Assembly: GCA_020346705.1 (NCBI GenBank)
Contig: CP070785.1
Coordinates: 2,995,493 to 3,032,191, forward strand
Direction: 5' to 3'
DNA length: 36,699 nucleotides
DNA from: Chloroflexota bacterium
GTDB taxonomy: Bacteria; Chloroflexota; Anaerolineae; Anaerolineales; UBA4823
In this document: one piece after another, positions 23,725 through 34,200 of the stretch
Layout of the letters: the number at the start of each line of letters is the position of its first letter
Numbering within the stretch: position 1 is the stretch's first letter
The notes under the pieces: model-generated
Databases searched by the model: none
What the model was told of the DNA's origin: nothing
What the model saw: only the letters and a program-made list of their open reading frames with translations
Made by a program: the position numbers and the translations under genes

Positions 23725-24399
23725 CTAAATGGGAGCTATGAAAAAGAGCACTGCAAAATAATGGCAAATACTGCCCCCTAATACGAAGAAGTGCCATATT
23801 GCGTGCATGTAAGGAATTTTCTGGAGGGCGTAAAAGATAACCCCGACAGTATATAAAAAGCCACCTGCCGCCAGCCAGATTATGCCTCCGATAGGTATGC
23901 TGACCAGCATTTCACGGAAAACAAAAACACATAACCATCCCATCAGCAAATACGAAATCACCGACAATATTTGAAATCTCTCGATAAAGAAGATTTTAAA
24001 AGTGATTCCGATTAAAGCAATCCCCCAGACGATCACCAATAAAGTCCAACCAGTTGTTCCACGAAGCCCAACCAATAAGAACGGTGTGTAGGTGCCTGCA
24101 ATCAATAAATAAATCGCAGAGTGATCGAAGATTTTAAATATCTTCTTGGCTCTAGGTTGCTGCAATCCATGATATAGAGTTGAAGATAGATATAGGATGA
24201 CCAGACTTGCCCCAAAGATGCTGAAGCTGATGATCTTGTACACATCACCGTTGAGAACAGCCAAAACAACCAAGATAGTCAATCCGGCAATGCTCAATCC
24301 GGTTGCAATTCCATGAGTTATACTGTGAAAGACCTCCTCACCAATCGTGAACGGTCTCTCATTCTTAGGGGTAAAGAACGCTTCAATTCGACTGAACAT
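23725..24399 (-). CDS. Hemolysin III / PAQR family membrane protein
   Basis: 224 residues with seven predicted membrane helices. The conserved histidines of the family are present in HSITHGIATG (helix 1), SSTLYHGL, FDHSAIYLLIAGTYTPF and, near the C-terminus, HAIWHFFVLGGSICHYFAV; these form the putative zinc site of PAQR proteins. The family name comes from a Bacillus cereus hemolysin, but most members are thought to act in membrane-lipid homeostasis. It heads a minus-strand unit with the sulfatase-like, small membrane-protein and methyltransferase genes. The start has a weak ribosome site. Confidence 0.88.
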   Translation of the reverse strand: MFSRIEAFFTPKNERPFTIGEEVFHSITHGIATGLSIAGLTILVVLAVLNGDVYKIISFSIFGASLVILYLSSTLYHGLQQPRAKKIFKIFDHSAIYLLIAGTYTPFLLVGLRGTTGWTLLVIVWGIALIGITFKIFFIERFQILSVISYLLMGWLCVFVFREMLVSIPIGGIIWLAAGGFLYTVGVIFYALQKIPYMHAIWHFFVLGGSICHYFAVLFFIAPI

Positions 24400-24438
24400 C
24401 TAAAATTATCTTATTTTGTAATGGTGTTTCGTCAGGTT

Positions 24439-24444
24439 ATTATA
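24439..24444 (-). promoter_or_regulatory. Candidate -10 element of the hemolysin III operon
   Basis: A perfect TATAAT on the minus strand 40 bases before the ATG, without a good -35 hexamer at standard spacing. Weak support. Confidence 0.3.
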
Positions 24445-24610
24445 AAGCCAAGCAACCAATTCTTGATTAAAGTTTGTTATAAGATTCCAGGTGGACTTAA
24501 TAGGATTTTTCCGGGGTGAAGCTCGGCTATCCATGGAATGGGAATATCTGTATGAATGGAATTGGATCAACCATTGGCATTTCAGATTCTTGTATTTAGG
24601 AGTTTTAGTG

Positions 24611-24985
24611 ATGACATATCTCAAGGTTTTATCAATTGACCATGCAAACATTAATGTTAAAAGTTTGGAAGAAAGTGTATTGTTCTACTCCACCTTATTT
24701 GGGTTCGAATTGAAGAAAGAACAACCTGAACAAAATTCTAAAATTATCGGAAATGAACTGGTAAAGCTGTGTCTTTATGAGAATCCAGATCAGGTTTACA
24801 CCAAGGGGATCAACCATATCGGATTTCACATTGAGAATTTTGATGAGATCGTTGAGAAATGCAAGGGGATGAATATTAGCATGCCTTACGGCGTAATCGA
24901 GTGGGAATCGTCAAGATCAGTATATATAATTGATCCGAATGGTTATGAATTGGAGATGAGCGAAATTCAGGGCGGAGGATTGTAG
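24611..24985 (+). CDS. VOC (glyoxalase/bleomycin resistance) superfamily protein
   Basis: 124 residues from the ATG at 24611, which has AGGAG nine bases upstream; the frame stays open further upstream but those residues do not belong to the domain. Two beta-alpha-beta-beta-beta repeats are visible: DHANINVKSLEESVLFYSTL...FELKKE and INHIGFHIENFDEIVEKCK...YIIDPNGYELEM. Candidate metal ligands are His (DHANI), His (NHIGF) and Glu (YELEM). A single-domain protein of this size normally works as a dimer. The substrate cannot be inferred, and the gene stands alone on the plus strand. Confidence 0.88.
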   Translation: MTYLKVLSIDHANINVKSLEESVLFYSTLFGFELKKEQPEQNSKIIGNELVKLCLYENPDQVYTKGINHIGFHIENFDEIVEKCKGMNISMPYGVIEWESSRSVYIIDPNGYELEMSEIQGGGL

Positions 24986-25062
24986 ACCATCTTATTCCCA
25001 CTAGTTGGCTATGACATAGAAAAAATTTGTTGGTAAGTCGATTATAGTAAATACTTGAGAAA

Positions 25063-26883
25063 TCACATTTCCAGATAACGCTCAATCCGCTTATGGATCA
25101 CTTTCAAGCTATCTTCCCAGAAATTGATGGATCGAATATCTATTCCGAAACGGGAAGCCAAATCCGCTGCATTGGCTAATCCAGTGCTGGCGAGTAAATC
25201 TCTTAGCTGGGGGACGAAATCCTTTCCGCGCTGCTGATATATGGCATATAGCCCAGTGCTGAAAAGCAATCCGAATGCATAAGGAAAGTTGTAAAAGGAA
25301 AGATCTGCACCATAGTAATGCGGTTTCCATGCCCACATATAAGGGTGAAGGTGCTCATCATCCAGGGCCTCACCATAGGTCGCTTTTTGCGCGCGGGTCA
25401 TGATCTCGCAGAGTTCATCGGGTGAGAGATCTGCCTGTTCACGGCGTTCGTACACTTCTTTCTCGAACAAATAACGGGAGGTGATATCAATGATAACCTG
25501 GGTATCACCCACAAGAATAGTCTCTAAAATTGCCAGTTCCTCTTCGGGACTGGAGGCTGCTGCCAATGCGGCATCCATGATGATGGTCTCACAAAATATT
25601 GAAGCGGTTTCTGCCAGTGTCATCGGAGTTATATATTGAAGGAAATTTTTTCCACGTTGGCATTCGATGTGGTATCCATGCCCAAGCTCATGGGCGATCG
25701 TTGAAACCTGATCAAGGGATCCGTCAAAATTGCATAATATGCGCGATTCTTCAACTTCTGGGATACGCATGCAGAAGGCACCGCCACGTTTTCCATCGCG
25801 AGGTTCGGCATCAATCCAATTATGGTCAAATGCATACCGAGCAAATTCTGCCAGTTCCGGCGAGTATGCCCCAAAATTATTGATGATGAAATCCCTGGCT
25901 TCATTCCAACTGAATTTGTGATTGATTTTTCCGACTGGAGCAAAAAGGTCCCACCAGGGTAGAGATTTTTTATTAAACCTGCGAGCCTTCGCCTTTAAGT
26001 ATCGACGGAATGTGGGAAAGGAGGCTTGCATGGCGCTCATCATGGCCTCAAAAGTGTCTCTATCAATGCGGGCCTGGTCCAAAGATGAGTGGAGCGCATC
26101 CTCTCGAGCGCGGCGTTGATTCAGCACATTGTTAAAACCCGTGACACCATTCAAGCAGGCGGCTAAAGGTTCGCGGAGACTCTCGAGCGCTTCAATCTCA
26201 GCCCTGAAGGCCCTTTCCCTGACTTCTGGCTCAGGATTATAACGCCGGATATTTTGCAAGGCTGGTAGGGGAAGCGATTGAATCCCACCGTTAACTCTGA
26301 ATTTGATGTTCATTTGCGATGTGATTGTTCCCTGCAATTTCCCCCACGCCCTGATCCCACTTAATGATAGATCGTTGACAAGAGATTCTTCTTCCGAATT
26401 CATTAAATACCTGCTTTGTTCGGCAGATTCTTGCAAGAAAAAAGCATGTTCGGAGGCGGTTGTATTTGATGAAATTATCATGGGAAGCATTTCTCCCAGA
26501 CCACCCAACCAGCCGCAAACCATGGATTTTGCTTGTTCAGCGCGGACGAATTGAACTTGAACCTTCGAGTAAAGGTGCATAGCCAGTGTGTTATAAGAAT
26601 CGGTAGTAGTGAATGATTTTAAATAATTCTTTAAAGTGTAAGCTTTGAGGAAAATCTCGTTCAATTGATCGATCACTTCTGTCATTCTCTCACTGATTAC
26701 TCTTCTATCTGGATTTCCATGAAGAGCTTTATTTCGATCGATATTATTTCGTTCAAAATATTCTTCCAGATTATCGAGCATCGCAACTATCTGGTCGATG
26801 GATTCTTCAAACTCGGGTGAATCCAGACCAGGATAAACGTTGTTTAAATCCCAATGGGGGAGTTTTGGATCGGTGACATCCAT
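25063..26883 (-). CDS. pepF: Oligoendopeptidase F-type metallopeptidase (M3B)
   Basis: 606 residues, the normal length of PepF. The zinc motif is HELGHGYH near residue 400, with the downstream Glu ligand in AETASIFCE. The N-terminal helical region (WDLNNVYPGLDSPEFEESID) and the C-terminal segment (HPYMWAWKPHYY...YNFPYAFGLLFSTGLY) are characteristic. It is a cytoplasmic enzyme that cleaves short peptides. The ATG follows AGAGGA. It lies 69 bp downstream of the LLM oxidoreductase gene on the same strand. Confidence 0.95.
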   Translation of the reverse strand: MDVTDPKLPHWDLNNVYPGLDSPEFEESIDQIVAMLDNLEEYFERNNIDRNKALHGNPDRRVISERMTEVIDQLNEIFLKAYTLKNYLKSFTTTDSYNTLAMHLYSKVQVQFVRAEQAKSMVCGWLGGLGEMLPMIISSNTTASEHAFFLQESAEQSRYLMNSEEESLVNDLSLSGIRAWGKLQGTITSQMNIKFRVNGGIQSLPLPALQNIRRYNPEPEVRERAFRAEIEALESLREPLAACLNGVTGFNNVLNQRRAREDALHSSLDQARIDRDTFEAMMSAMQASFPTFRRYLKAKARRFNKKSLPWWDLFAPVGKINHKFSWNEARDFIINNFGAYSPELAEFARYAFDHNWIDAEPRDGKRGGAFCMRIPEVEESRILCNFDGSLDQVSTIAHELGHGYHIECQRGKNFLQYITPMTLAETASIFCETIIMDAALAAASSPEEELAILETILVGDTQVIIDITSRYLFEKEVYERREQADLSPDELCEIMTRAQKATYGEALDDEHLHPYMWAWKPHYYGADLSFYNFPYAFGLLFSTGLYAIYQQRGKDFVPQLRDLLASTGLANAADLASRFGIDIRSINFWEDSLKVIHKRIERYLEM

Positions 26884-26952
26884 GATACATCCTCTGAATA
26901 GTAATAATCAGTATTAGATCAAAACACTTTATACTCGGGAAATAATAGGATT

Positions 26953-27804
26953 TTATTGCGGTATTAGTTCTGCGTACTCATCCAGCAAGCTCAAGGATTC
27001 AAGTTCACTTCTCGCTTCAAAAGAGATCACAATCTTTTTGATCCCATGCAGTAACATATCCTCAAGTGTACTTTCATCTGGTGGGGACCAACAGAAAATT
27101 GATAACTCAAATCCTTCAGGTTCCCGTCCAGCCATTTGAGCAGTAAGATGAAGCTTTGATATCCCATCTTTTAGTGTGGTCCAATCTGTTTGCCCAAGGA
27201 TCGGCATCCATCCATCACAATGCTGAACGATGAAACCCAATGATTTGGAACCAGTTCCTCCACCCCCTATTATTGGTGGGAATGGGGATTGGAAAGGTTT
27301 GGGAAAAGATTTCATACTACTAAAATGGACAAAATCACCATGATACTCCGCTTCTTCCTCGGACCAGATGGCTTTCATCGCACTCATTTGTTCATCAATA
27401 TGGCGATAGCGTGACGAATAGCTGACGCCGTGATTTTCCATTTCTCCTGCTAACCACCCTGGACCAACCCCGAAGATAAACCTCCCTGAAGATATCTGGT
27501 CCACAGTGGCAACCGTTTTAGCCAAAGCGATGACATCGTGTTCGAGAACTAATGAGACTCCTGTACCAATTCTTATTGTATGAGTCGCCGCAGCGGCCAA
27601 TGTCGAGGCAATGAATGGATCAAAAGTTTGCCAGTAGTAATCAGGAAGCTTGCGGGATCCATCACCGGAGTTTAGGAAATCTGTGGGGATATGGGTATGT
27701 TCCGAAAACCAGACGGATTCGAAGCCTCTGTCTTCGGATTCCTTGGCAAACACAGATGGCTGAATAGAGTGTTCTGTTGCGAAAAGGTGTGTACCAAATT
27801 CCAT
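26953..27804 (-). CDS. LLM-class (F420-dependent type) oxidoreductase
   Basis: 283 residues from the ATG at 27804, chosen because GAGG lies nine bases upstream; a GTG at 27819 would add five residues. It is a luciferase-like TIM barrel: FGTHLFATEHSI, FESVWFSEHTHIP, LAAAATHTIRIGTGV, GRFIFGVGPGWLAGE and FPPIIGGGGTGSKS. The sequence resembles the actinobacterial/chloroflexal group thought to use coenzyme F420, but cofactor choice (F420 or FMN) and substrate are not determinable here. It is transcribed ahead of pepF and divergently from the selenoprotein gene. Confidence 0.88.
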   Translation of the reverse strand: MEFGTHLFATEHSIQPSVFAKESEDRGFESVWFSEHTHIPTDFLNSGDGSRKLPDYYWQTFDPFIASTLAAAATHTIRIGTGVSLVLEHDVIALAKTVATVDQISSGRFIFGVGPGWLAGEMENHGVSYSSRYRHIDEQMSAMKAIWSEEEAEYHGDFVHFSSMKSFPKPFQSPFPPIIGGGGTGSKSLGFIVQHCDGWMPILGQTDWTTLKDGISKLHLTAQMAGREPEGFELSIFCWSPPDESTLEDMLLHGIKKIVISFEARSELESLSLLDEYAELIPQ

Positions 27805-27952
27805 GAGTTTGTTCCTCACTTCTTGATTAAGTGTCGAGATTGGTATTTCGATCCCTTAAGATTCCTAGAATAAAATTCTTATTGAAGATTTTATCCAATT
27901 ATCGAGAAAACTCAAGATAAGTTCAGCAACCGGTGGTGTTTCCGCCTCCAGG

Positions 27953-27958
27953 TATAAT
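27953..27958 (+). promoter_or_regulatory. Candidate -10 element of the selenoprotein gene
   Basis: Perfect TATAAT 46 bases before the ATG at 28004; no good -35 hexamer at 17 bases. AGGAGA a few bases before the ATG supplies the ribosome site. Confidence 0.35.
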
Positions 27959-28003
27959 GCTTCATCATCCTAAAAGATTTTTGACTATTCCAGGAGATTC
28001 TAT

Positions 28004-28963
28004 ATGGACAAGATTAAAGATCTGGGGACTTTCGAAGATTTCAAAAACTCGTTTTCTTACGGCAGCAGGTCGGATATGAATTTCAAGTTTTTAAAGTCTT
28101 TACCAGATGAAGAAGCTGGACTATTCTTCCAGGAATTATTGTGGAAGTTAGGGGATGCCAGTAATGATAATTCTATCGAGCCGCTGATGAATCACATTTA
28201 CGAATGGCAAATTAAAGCTTACTCGGGTAAATCAAATTGGCAATATCCCGAATCACCTTTTACACCTTTACAAAAATCACTGGTTGATACAAAGATTGGG
28301 CTGATGACAACCAGCGGTCATTTTATCGAGGGGGATGATCCGGAACCATTTGGTGTCAAAGATATGGGGGCGAAAGAGGCACAAAATCGGATTTCCGAGT
28401 TTCTAAAATCCGAGCCTATACTTTCGACAATTCCAATGGATACCCCCAGAGAAAAGCTCAGGCTACGGCATGGAGGTTATGACAATAGGGCTGCGCTTGA
28501 GGACTACAATACGGTTCTACCGCTCGATCGGATCCTGGAATTGAAACAGGCTGGATCAATTGGACAGATAGCTGAGAATACCTATTCATTCGTAGGAGCT
28601 TGCGCCCAACGAAGATTAGTCAATCAGGTTGCCCCCCGATGGGCAGATATGCTGAAGGGAGAAGGAATTGAGGCGTTGATCTTGGTCCCGGTCTGACCGG
28701 TTTGTCATTTGTCCGTTGGACATTTAGCCCGCACATTTGAACAGTCTGGAATTCCAACGATTTCATTCGGCATCATGGCCTTCAAAAGTCGCATGATCCC
28801 AATGTCGATCCCCCGCCTTGTGCTCACACCAGAATTATTAGGGAAAACACTTGGAAAACCAAATGATAAAAAATCCCAACTTAGATATCTGGAAGCTGGT
28901 CTAAATCTTTTGGAAAATGCTTCCCAAGGGTATTCTACGGTAATATTCGAGCGGGGTGATTAA
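28004..28963 (+). CDS. Selenoprotein of the glycine/sarcosine/betaine/proline reductase B family (in-frame UGA = Sec)
   Basis: The frame runs 319 codons from the ATG at 28004 to TAA at 28963, interrupted only by TGA at 28694-28696. Read as selenocysteine (U231), the motif is ALILVPVUPVCHLSVGHLAR, the UxxC centre of the GrdB/PrdB family; the sequence on both sides (GIEALILVPV before, FEQSGIPTISFG after) is one continuous family domain. A hairpin with the features of a bacterial SECIS follows directly. Classical members reduce glycine, betaine, sarcosine or D-proline in complexes with pyruvoyl subunits; no such partner gene is near, so the substrate is unknown and a stand-alone thiol/selenol redox role is possible. 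Automatic annotation will split this into two false genes (28004-28696 and 28709-28963). No selA/B/C gene lies in the window. Confidence 0.87.
28697..28729 (+). promoter_or_regulatory. Bacterial SECIS-like hairpin
   Basis: Directly after the UGA, TGTCC (28710-28714) pairs with GGACA (28718-28722) around a GTT loop whose first base is G; GG (28699-28700) can pair with CC (28728-28729) below an internal loop. The UGA-to-loop distance of 18 bases and the G at the start of the loop fit the published bacterial SECIS consensus. Confidence 0.7.
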
Positions 28964-29003
28964 TTCGATTCACATCCGATCCGGGTCATAGACAAAATGA
29001 TCG

Positions 29004-29192
29004 CTACTTCGGAAACATTGAGTTTGCCAATAGACCGAAGGCAAGCGCGGCAGCCAGGAAGCAAAGCCCTGCACCGACATAATTATACTCATTTACCACA
29101 GCCAATAACCCAGCGAGGAAGGCAACTACTCCAACGATAAAACCACCAATTACACTGAGACCTGCCCAAACCGGATTCGATTTTGTTTCCAT
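29004..29192 (-). CDS. Small two-helix membrane protein
   Basis: 62 residues with two hydrophobic helices (about 11-31 and 38-58) and a short turn between them (VVNEYNYVGA). AAAGGAG stands five bases before the ATG, so translation is well supported. It is convergent with the selenoprotein gene and monocistronic. No family recognised. Confidence 0.78.
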   Translation of the reverse strand: METKSNPVWAGLSVIGGFIVGVVAFLAGLLAVVNEYNYVGAGLCFLAAALAFGLLANSMFPK

Positions 29193-29625
29193 TCTTACTC
29201 CTTTGTTTCATAGATTGAAGTTTATCGATAGAAATAATTACCTCAAGTTGCCACCTACCCTGCGGATGTCTTTCTGAGGAGCCCTTCAGTACTTCAGGAT
29301 AAACTACGCGACGAAGAATCTCAGTCCTGGGCGAAGAATCAGCTGAACTATGGAGAGATTCTTCGCTCGTACCTCACTCAGAATGACGTGATGTCCGGTT
29401 GGTAGAAACTTAAGTAAATTAACAGTTGCCATATCATTTACCCATGAGAATCGGATTAAATTCAATTTGTCATTTCAATAAATCAAAGGCTAATTGGTAC
29501 ATTCACGACAGCAAACAATTTTGTTACAAAGCAGACAAAATCCTTCTAGCCGGAATTCTTACAAGTTTACATCAATGAGTCAAAGGTTGCTAAAAGTACT
29601 CTATTCCAAGTTGTTATGAGAAACA
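29193..29625. other. Intergenic region holding a palindromic repeat
   Basis: About 430 bases without a supported gene. 29268-29387 is occupied by a REP-like palindrome. The remainder, including about 240 bases downstream of the pentaheme cytochrome gene, shows no clear intrinsic terminator, RNA gene or ribosome-bound frame. Confidence 0.5.
29268..29387. repeat. REP/MITE-like palindromic element
   Basis: The ends are near-inverted copies: GTCTTTCTGAG at the left and CTCAGAATGAC at the right. Inside, GAAGAATCTC (29313-29322) and GAGATTCTTC (29354-29363) are a perfect 10-bp inverted pair, and a partial third copy GCGAAGAATC lies between them. The half-site (GAGATTCTTCGCT...CTCAGAATGAC) is a form I recognise as a common intergenic repeat in many environmental bacterial genomes. 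No transposase gene is present, so any mobility would be in trans. Confidence 0.72.
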
Positions 29626-31230
29626 TTATCGGGCGTTGGTCAGTGGCAGATAAATCTGCCACCAGGGATTTATTATAATTGATTTGCTCGCCTGCTCCAT
29701 AATTACATCCGGATTATCCCAGCCTTTAGTTGATAGCGTATCGTAGAAAAGTCGTCGAAAGCGAAGCTCAACAAGTAAGCGTATTGTTTCGCCAGCTGAT
29801 GGGGCTGCAAAGGTATAGGTGGATGAATCGGTCTCTCCAGCTGCTACGCGATTATCGCTGAGGATACTTGTTTGATTCCAGTAGCTTACTACCGGGAAAT
29901 TTCCACTTTCGGTATCGCGCAATACTTTTGCAAATGCTTTTCCAGGTTCTCCTGCTTGTGATCCACCCCAGTCTGGAATCTTGGGACCAGAAAGTTGCGG
30001 CAAAGGTTTGTCTTGTCCATCAAGAACCTCTACAATCAGAATAAGATGGCGTCCTGGATGATCCGTTGGAATATGATGACCAACATCAGTATTGGTTACC
30101 TCCACCGAGACAATGATTTTTCCACCTACCTGGACCAAATCCACAAATAATTCAACAGAGTTTTGCAGCAACTCAGTATTTTCTGCACCTACCTGCAAGT
30201 GAGAAGGGATGCTCTCGGGGGGGTGTGGTAAACCACCGACTTCAGGCAAAGCGAAAAAAGAATCCCCATTGGGTGGCATATGGCAATTCTGGCAGGTTAT
30301 TCCTTCATTCGCATATGAGCTATTCAACCATTCATTATAAGATTCATAAATTGGTGTACCCCAGAAACTGAATTGGTGACATGGTGCGCAGAACTGGCTT
30401 TCAGAAATTATTGGGAGATATGTGTCCGGGTCGGGTATGTCATCAAATGGACCGAAGAAGATATTGTCATTGCTGGGAGGCCTTAAAACTTTCTGGCTTC
30501 TGACACCGGGTGAGTTTGGAAATACAGTACCAGTATTTCCGTTAAGGAAAACTCCTCCCACTTTGTGGCAGAAATCGCAATGAATCCCAGCTGTTATTTC
30601 TCCCCTGACGTTGTTCATGTTTGTCGTCAGATATCCATCCACTGCCGAACCAGGCGCATGACAGTTGGCACAATTCCCGGCAGTGTCAGGAAAATCACTT
30701 AAATAACCTGGAGCAACTTGATTTAATCCGCTGATATCCGTGCCGTTATACATGCTGAAGAAACGCGGATTGCTGATCGCTTGTCCGTGTGCGTTCACCT
30801 CCCATTGGGGCATGATCATCGGATGGCAGTTGCCGCAGGCTTTATCTGATGAGCCAGCCACAGGTGAAATCCATTGATAATCTGGGTTGTCTGTGCCGTG
30901 GTAAGGTCGCAGGGTTAGTGATATCCCGCTCGCCGGAGGTACAACCTGGAGACTGGTAACATAATAGCCATCTGCCCAGGCAGTCACCTCGACTTGTTCG
31001 CCCGGGTTTAAACCTTCCAGAGTAAATTCACCACTAGTATCGGAATAAACCTGATTATCAGTGGCTCTAATTCGAACGCTCGCACCTTGGATCGGTCCGT
31101 TTGCATCAATTACGGATCCGCTGATGGAAACAGCATCTGCAGCGGAACTTGGATTGTCAAATCCAAATGCGAGCCCACCAAATATGAGAGCTACAAATAG
31201 AAAAACAAACCGAGAGAATATAATCTTCAT
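29626..31230 (-). CDS. Exported pentaheme cytochrome c with carboxypeptidase-regulatory-like domain
   Basis: 534 residues: signal peptide (1 to about 24-32); a carboxypeptidase-regulatory-like beta sandwich (about 34-110, VSISGSVIDANGPIQGASV...DTSGEFTLEGLNPGEQ); then five CxxCH haem sites at 132, 187, 218, 281 and 313; then a C-terminal beta-rich domain (about 355-515). The protein ends WWQIYLPLTNAR, matching the tail of the upstream-encoded protein. Expected location is the cell exterior, as an electron carrier or multihaem oxidoreductase; the haem arrangement recalls cytochrome c554-like families but I cannot fix the reaction. The start overlaps the preceding gene's stop as ATGA, so translation is coupled. 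Confidence 0.85.
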   Translation of the reverse strand: MKIIFSRFVFLFVALIFGGLAFGFDNPSSAADAVSISGSVIDANGPIQGASVRIRATDNQVYSDTSGEFTLEGLNPGEQVEVTAWADGYYVTSLQVVPPASGISLTLRPYHGTDNPDYQWISPVAGSSDKACGNCHPMIMPQWEVNAHGQAISNPRFFSMYNGTDISGLNQVAPGYLSDFPDTAGNCANCHAPGSAVDGYLTTNMNNVRGEITAGIHCDFCHKVGGVFLNGNTGTVFPNSPGVRSQKVLRPPSNDNIFFGPFDDIPDPDTYLPIISESQFCAPCHQFSFWGTPIYESYNEWLNSSYANEGITCQNCHMPPNGDSFFALPEVGGLPHPPESIPSHLQVGAENTELLQNSVELFVDLVQVGGKIIVSVEVTNTDVGHHIPTDHPGRHLILIVEVLDGQDKPLPQLSGPKIPDWGGSQAGEPGKAFAKVLRDTESGNFPVVSYWNQTSILSDNRVAAGETDSSTYTFAAPSAGETIRLLVELRFRRLFYDTLSTKGWDNPDVIMEQASKSIIINPWWQIYLPLTNAR

Positions 31231-34200
31231 CTACTTAAAACTACCGGCAAGTATGTTCCCAAAGGAACGCTGCCTATGAATATCTCTTCACCTATTAGGG
31301 TAATTGTGTTGCCCCTTGATTGGCCACCTACGGCTAACAGGTTGATACTTACTTCATCAGCCAGGCCCTTTCGACGACCTTCATGGGCCATGAGGCTTAG
31401 CATAGAAAACTTGTCATGCAAGGCTTCAGGATCGTAAGAGAAGCTGAATAATCCGTTTGCATTTGGTGTGAGGCTACCCTGTCCCATCACGATTCCTTTA
31501 TCGTGGATGGTGTAGTGAACCTTGGTCGTTCCTGCTGGCGCGATACCACGTATTACGATAGGTTTGATGGTGTTTGCAGGTATAGGGATAAATCCTGGGA
31601 AAGGAGTAACGATGGTCAATGGGACTGAACTTGGTTCGACGACATAGAACTCGTATTGTCCATTCGTGCCCAAAACAGTCCCAGTGTTATGACTTGCCGG
31701 GATAACGCCATTGCCGACATATGGGCGGTCGTGTTCGACAAACACATCCACCGTCCATCGACCTGGTTCGTCTGCAGTGAAATCGAAAGACGGATCATAA
31801 AGCCAACCGATCTTGTTAGCGTGCCATGCTCGATTCCTGACTACACCGGTTGGCGATGTGATGGTTACTTCAACGCGGCTATCTAATGGTGGTCCAACAT
31901 GTCCTGAGAAGGCAACCGTATTACCAAGCTCAAGAATATCTCCTGGCCGTACGCTTTTTGGTAAGAAGAACATATCAATATCTTTTCCAAGAAGAGAAAT
32001 AATTGGTCCCCCGTTTATCCCTGCCCCGGTAGCGCCTTGGAAAGGTGCCGTGACACGGGTGCATCCATAGACATCACATCCGGGCGGAAGAAGTACCCAA
32101 AGGGAGCTGTAGATAGCATATTCATTGATGTTCTGGTCTGGAACCCGGAAGACAACACCTCCAAATTCCCACTTAATATCCCCTGGCTGATCACCGTCAG
32201 CTGGTTCACCGATTTGATAGCCATAGGTGTCATTGAAGCGCCAATAGGCCGTTCCCATGCCATCTTCTGAAATGATCTCCCGGACGTGAACATCAGGACG
32301 TTCCGAAGATCCATACCAATAACCCCACATATCTATTTCATCCTGGTATGTTGACGGATCACGACCGCTTGTGGTCGTGATGAATAATGGTGCTTCGTGA
32401 ATATCTAACCTTTTTTCCAATCCTGCCAAGGTGTGATCTTCTGGAGGCCAGCGGAAATGATTTTTTGAGCGCGGATAATGAGTACGAATGAGATTGTAAA
32501 TCGTTTCATTTGGAACGGTTAAATCTTTCAACGTGATAATTGAATGGATTGAATCTCCTCTTCTGGAGGCAGGCGCCATCTCCTCGCCCCAGTGGATATC
32601 TCCACTAAAGTAAGGGTAGTAGTTTTCGATACCGATTTTCTCTGGGGGAAGATCCTGGTTCCTGAACCATGGAAGCATATCATCGATCGTATCGCCGTGA
32701 TAATCCAATCCACGCCGGCCGTGAGCTTCAATCATAGAAGTATTTCCTTCGACCACATTCCCCCAGGTGAGGTAACCTGCCCAGTGAGTCCCATCTTCAG
32801 CCGCATACTCCGCAGTGATATCGACTCGGAATTCACCAGGTGAATTGAACCTGAATTCTGTACCTGGTGCAGGTTGGAAATACCCATATTTGTTGGCTGT
32901 ACCTGTTATGACGCTTTCTTGAGATTGGTTTGGATTGGATAGCGGCATGTGAGTTACCCGGATTTCGACGTCTGCTGCCACCGGTGGAAAGACGTGCAAT
33001 CCTGGGGCAAAGGCATCGCCTTGCTCGTAAGGTGTGGTGGGTAATTGAGCCGGATCAAGATCAAGCACTCGGGCAATCGTTACATCATAACTGTTGTTAA
33101 TTGGATATTGGTTTCCATAAATATCTTCAACATGACCCGAGAGGATAATTTTGTGAGATCCATACTGATCGAAAGAATATGAAAATCCTGGTAGAGAAGC
33201 ATAAAGGTGATAAATATCCCCTATATTTCCGGTACCTTCATGCAATATACTGCCGTCAGGTAAACTGGGAGTACGAACTGATGATTGCAGAACTTGAGCA
33301 GGACCGATCACATTGGAGCTGCCATCCGGTTTGAACACCTCGGCTTGAATTGATCCTCCAGGTAATTTTAGTGGGATCACCGGTGGTGAGGGAAACCTGC
33401 GGTCAGTAGACGAAATCCAATTTGAGCCTGGTTCCAATCGGTAGACGATCGGCTTGTTGGTACGCTCTTCAATTCGTGGAAGGACTACTTTATGAGGCGG
33501 AAATATCGTGCGGGTAACCATCTGGTACTCACCCTTATTTTCATTGGCCTGAACCCCGCGATGGCCATTTGACATGTAGTCCCCGAATAACGTCCATGGA
33601 ATGTTGGGTGGATTTGGGGAGCCAATCGTGATTGGTGGCAACGCAGCAAAAGGATCAAAGTGATACCAAACGACGACCAGCCTGGTACCAGAAGCTAAAG
33701 TAACTCCACCGTCATCAATATATGCCTCGAATTTATAAATGCCATCGGCCATCCCTGGATGGATATCAAAAGTAGTAGAAAAATTTCCCTGGGCTGTATT
33801 AGAACTTATGCAACTCAATCCGGAAACTGACGCAGATATGAGAGGCACTCTTTCAGGAGGTCCTTCGTGTTCGATGGGCAATCCGGTCGGCGTAAACATA
33901 AAAGAACTAAACCAAGGGCCACCCAATCTAGATTTTCCATCCGCTCCAAATAGGTCTGTCAAGTGGAAGTGCAGCTGCGGCGTAAAGGTTGGCGAATTAG
34001 AGCAGTTCATACCAGGCGAAGTAACGCTAAATTTTCCGGTAACAGTTACCAATTCGCCAGGCTGCAGTTGTAAATTACCTCCAGGCCCTGCAGCATTTCC
34101 GCTGATCCACCATCCCGCCCAATCTGGTCCTTCTCCCGGGCCAAAAAACCCTGCACTGTGAAAAGGTATCCCCGGATTACCTGGGTTTGAGCCGGGCACA

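Noticed and set aside
24491-24610. N-terminal extension of the VOC protein
   Set aside because: The extra residues are not part of the domain; the ATG at 24611 has AGGAG at good spacing.
28709-28963. Separate short gene starting with TTG after the UGA
   Set aside because: It is in the same frame as the preceding gene, has no ribosome site, and continues the same protein family; the UGA is better read as selenocysteine.
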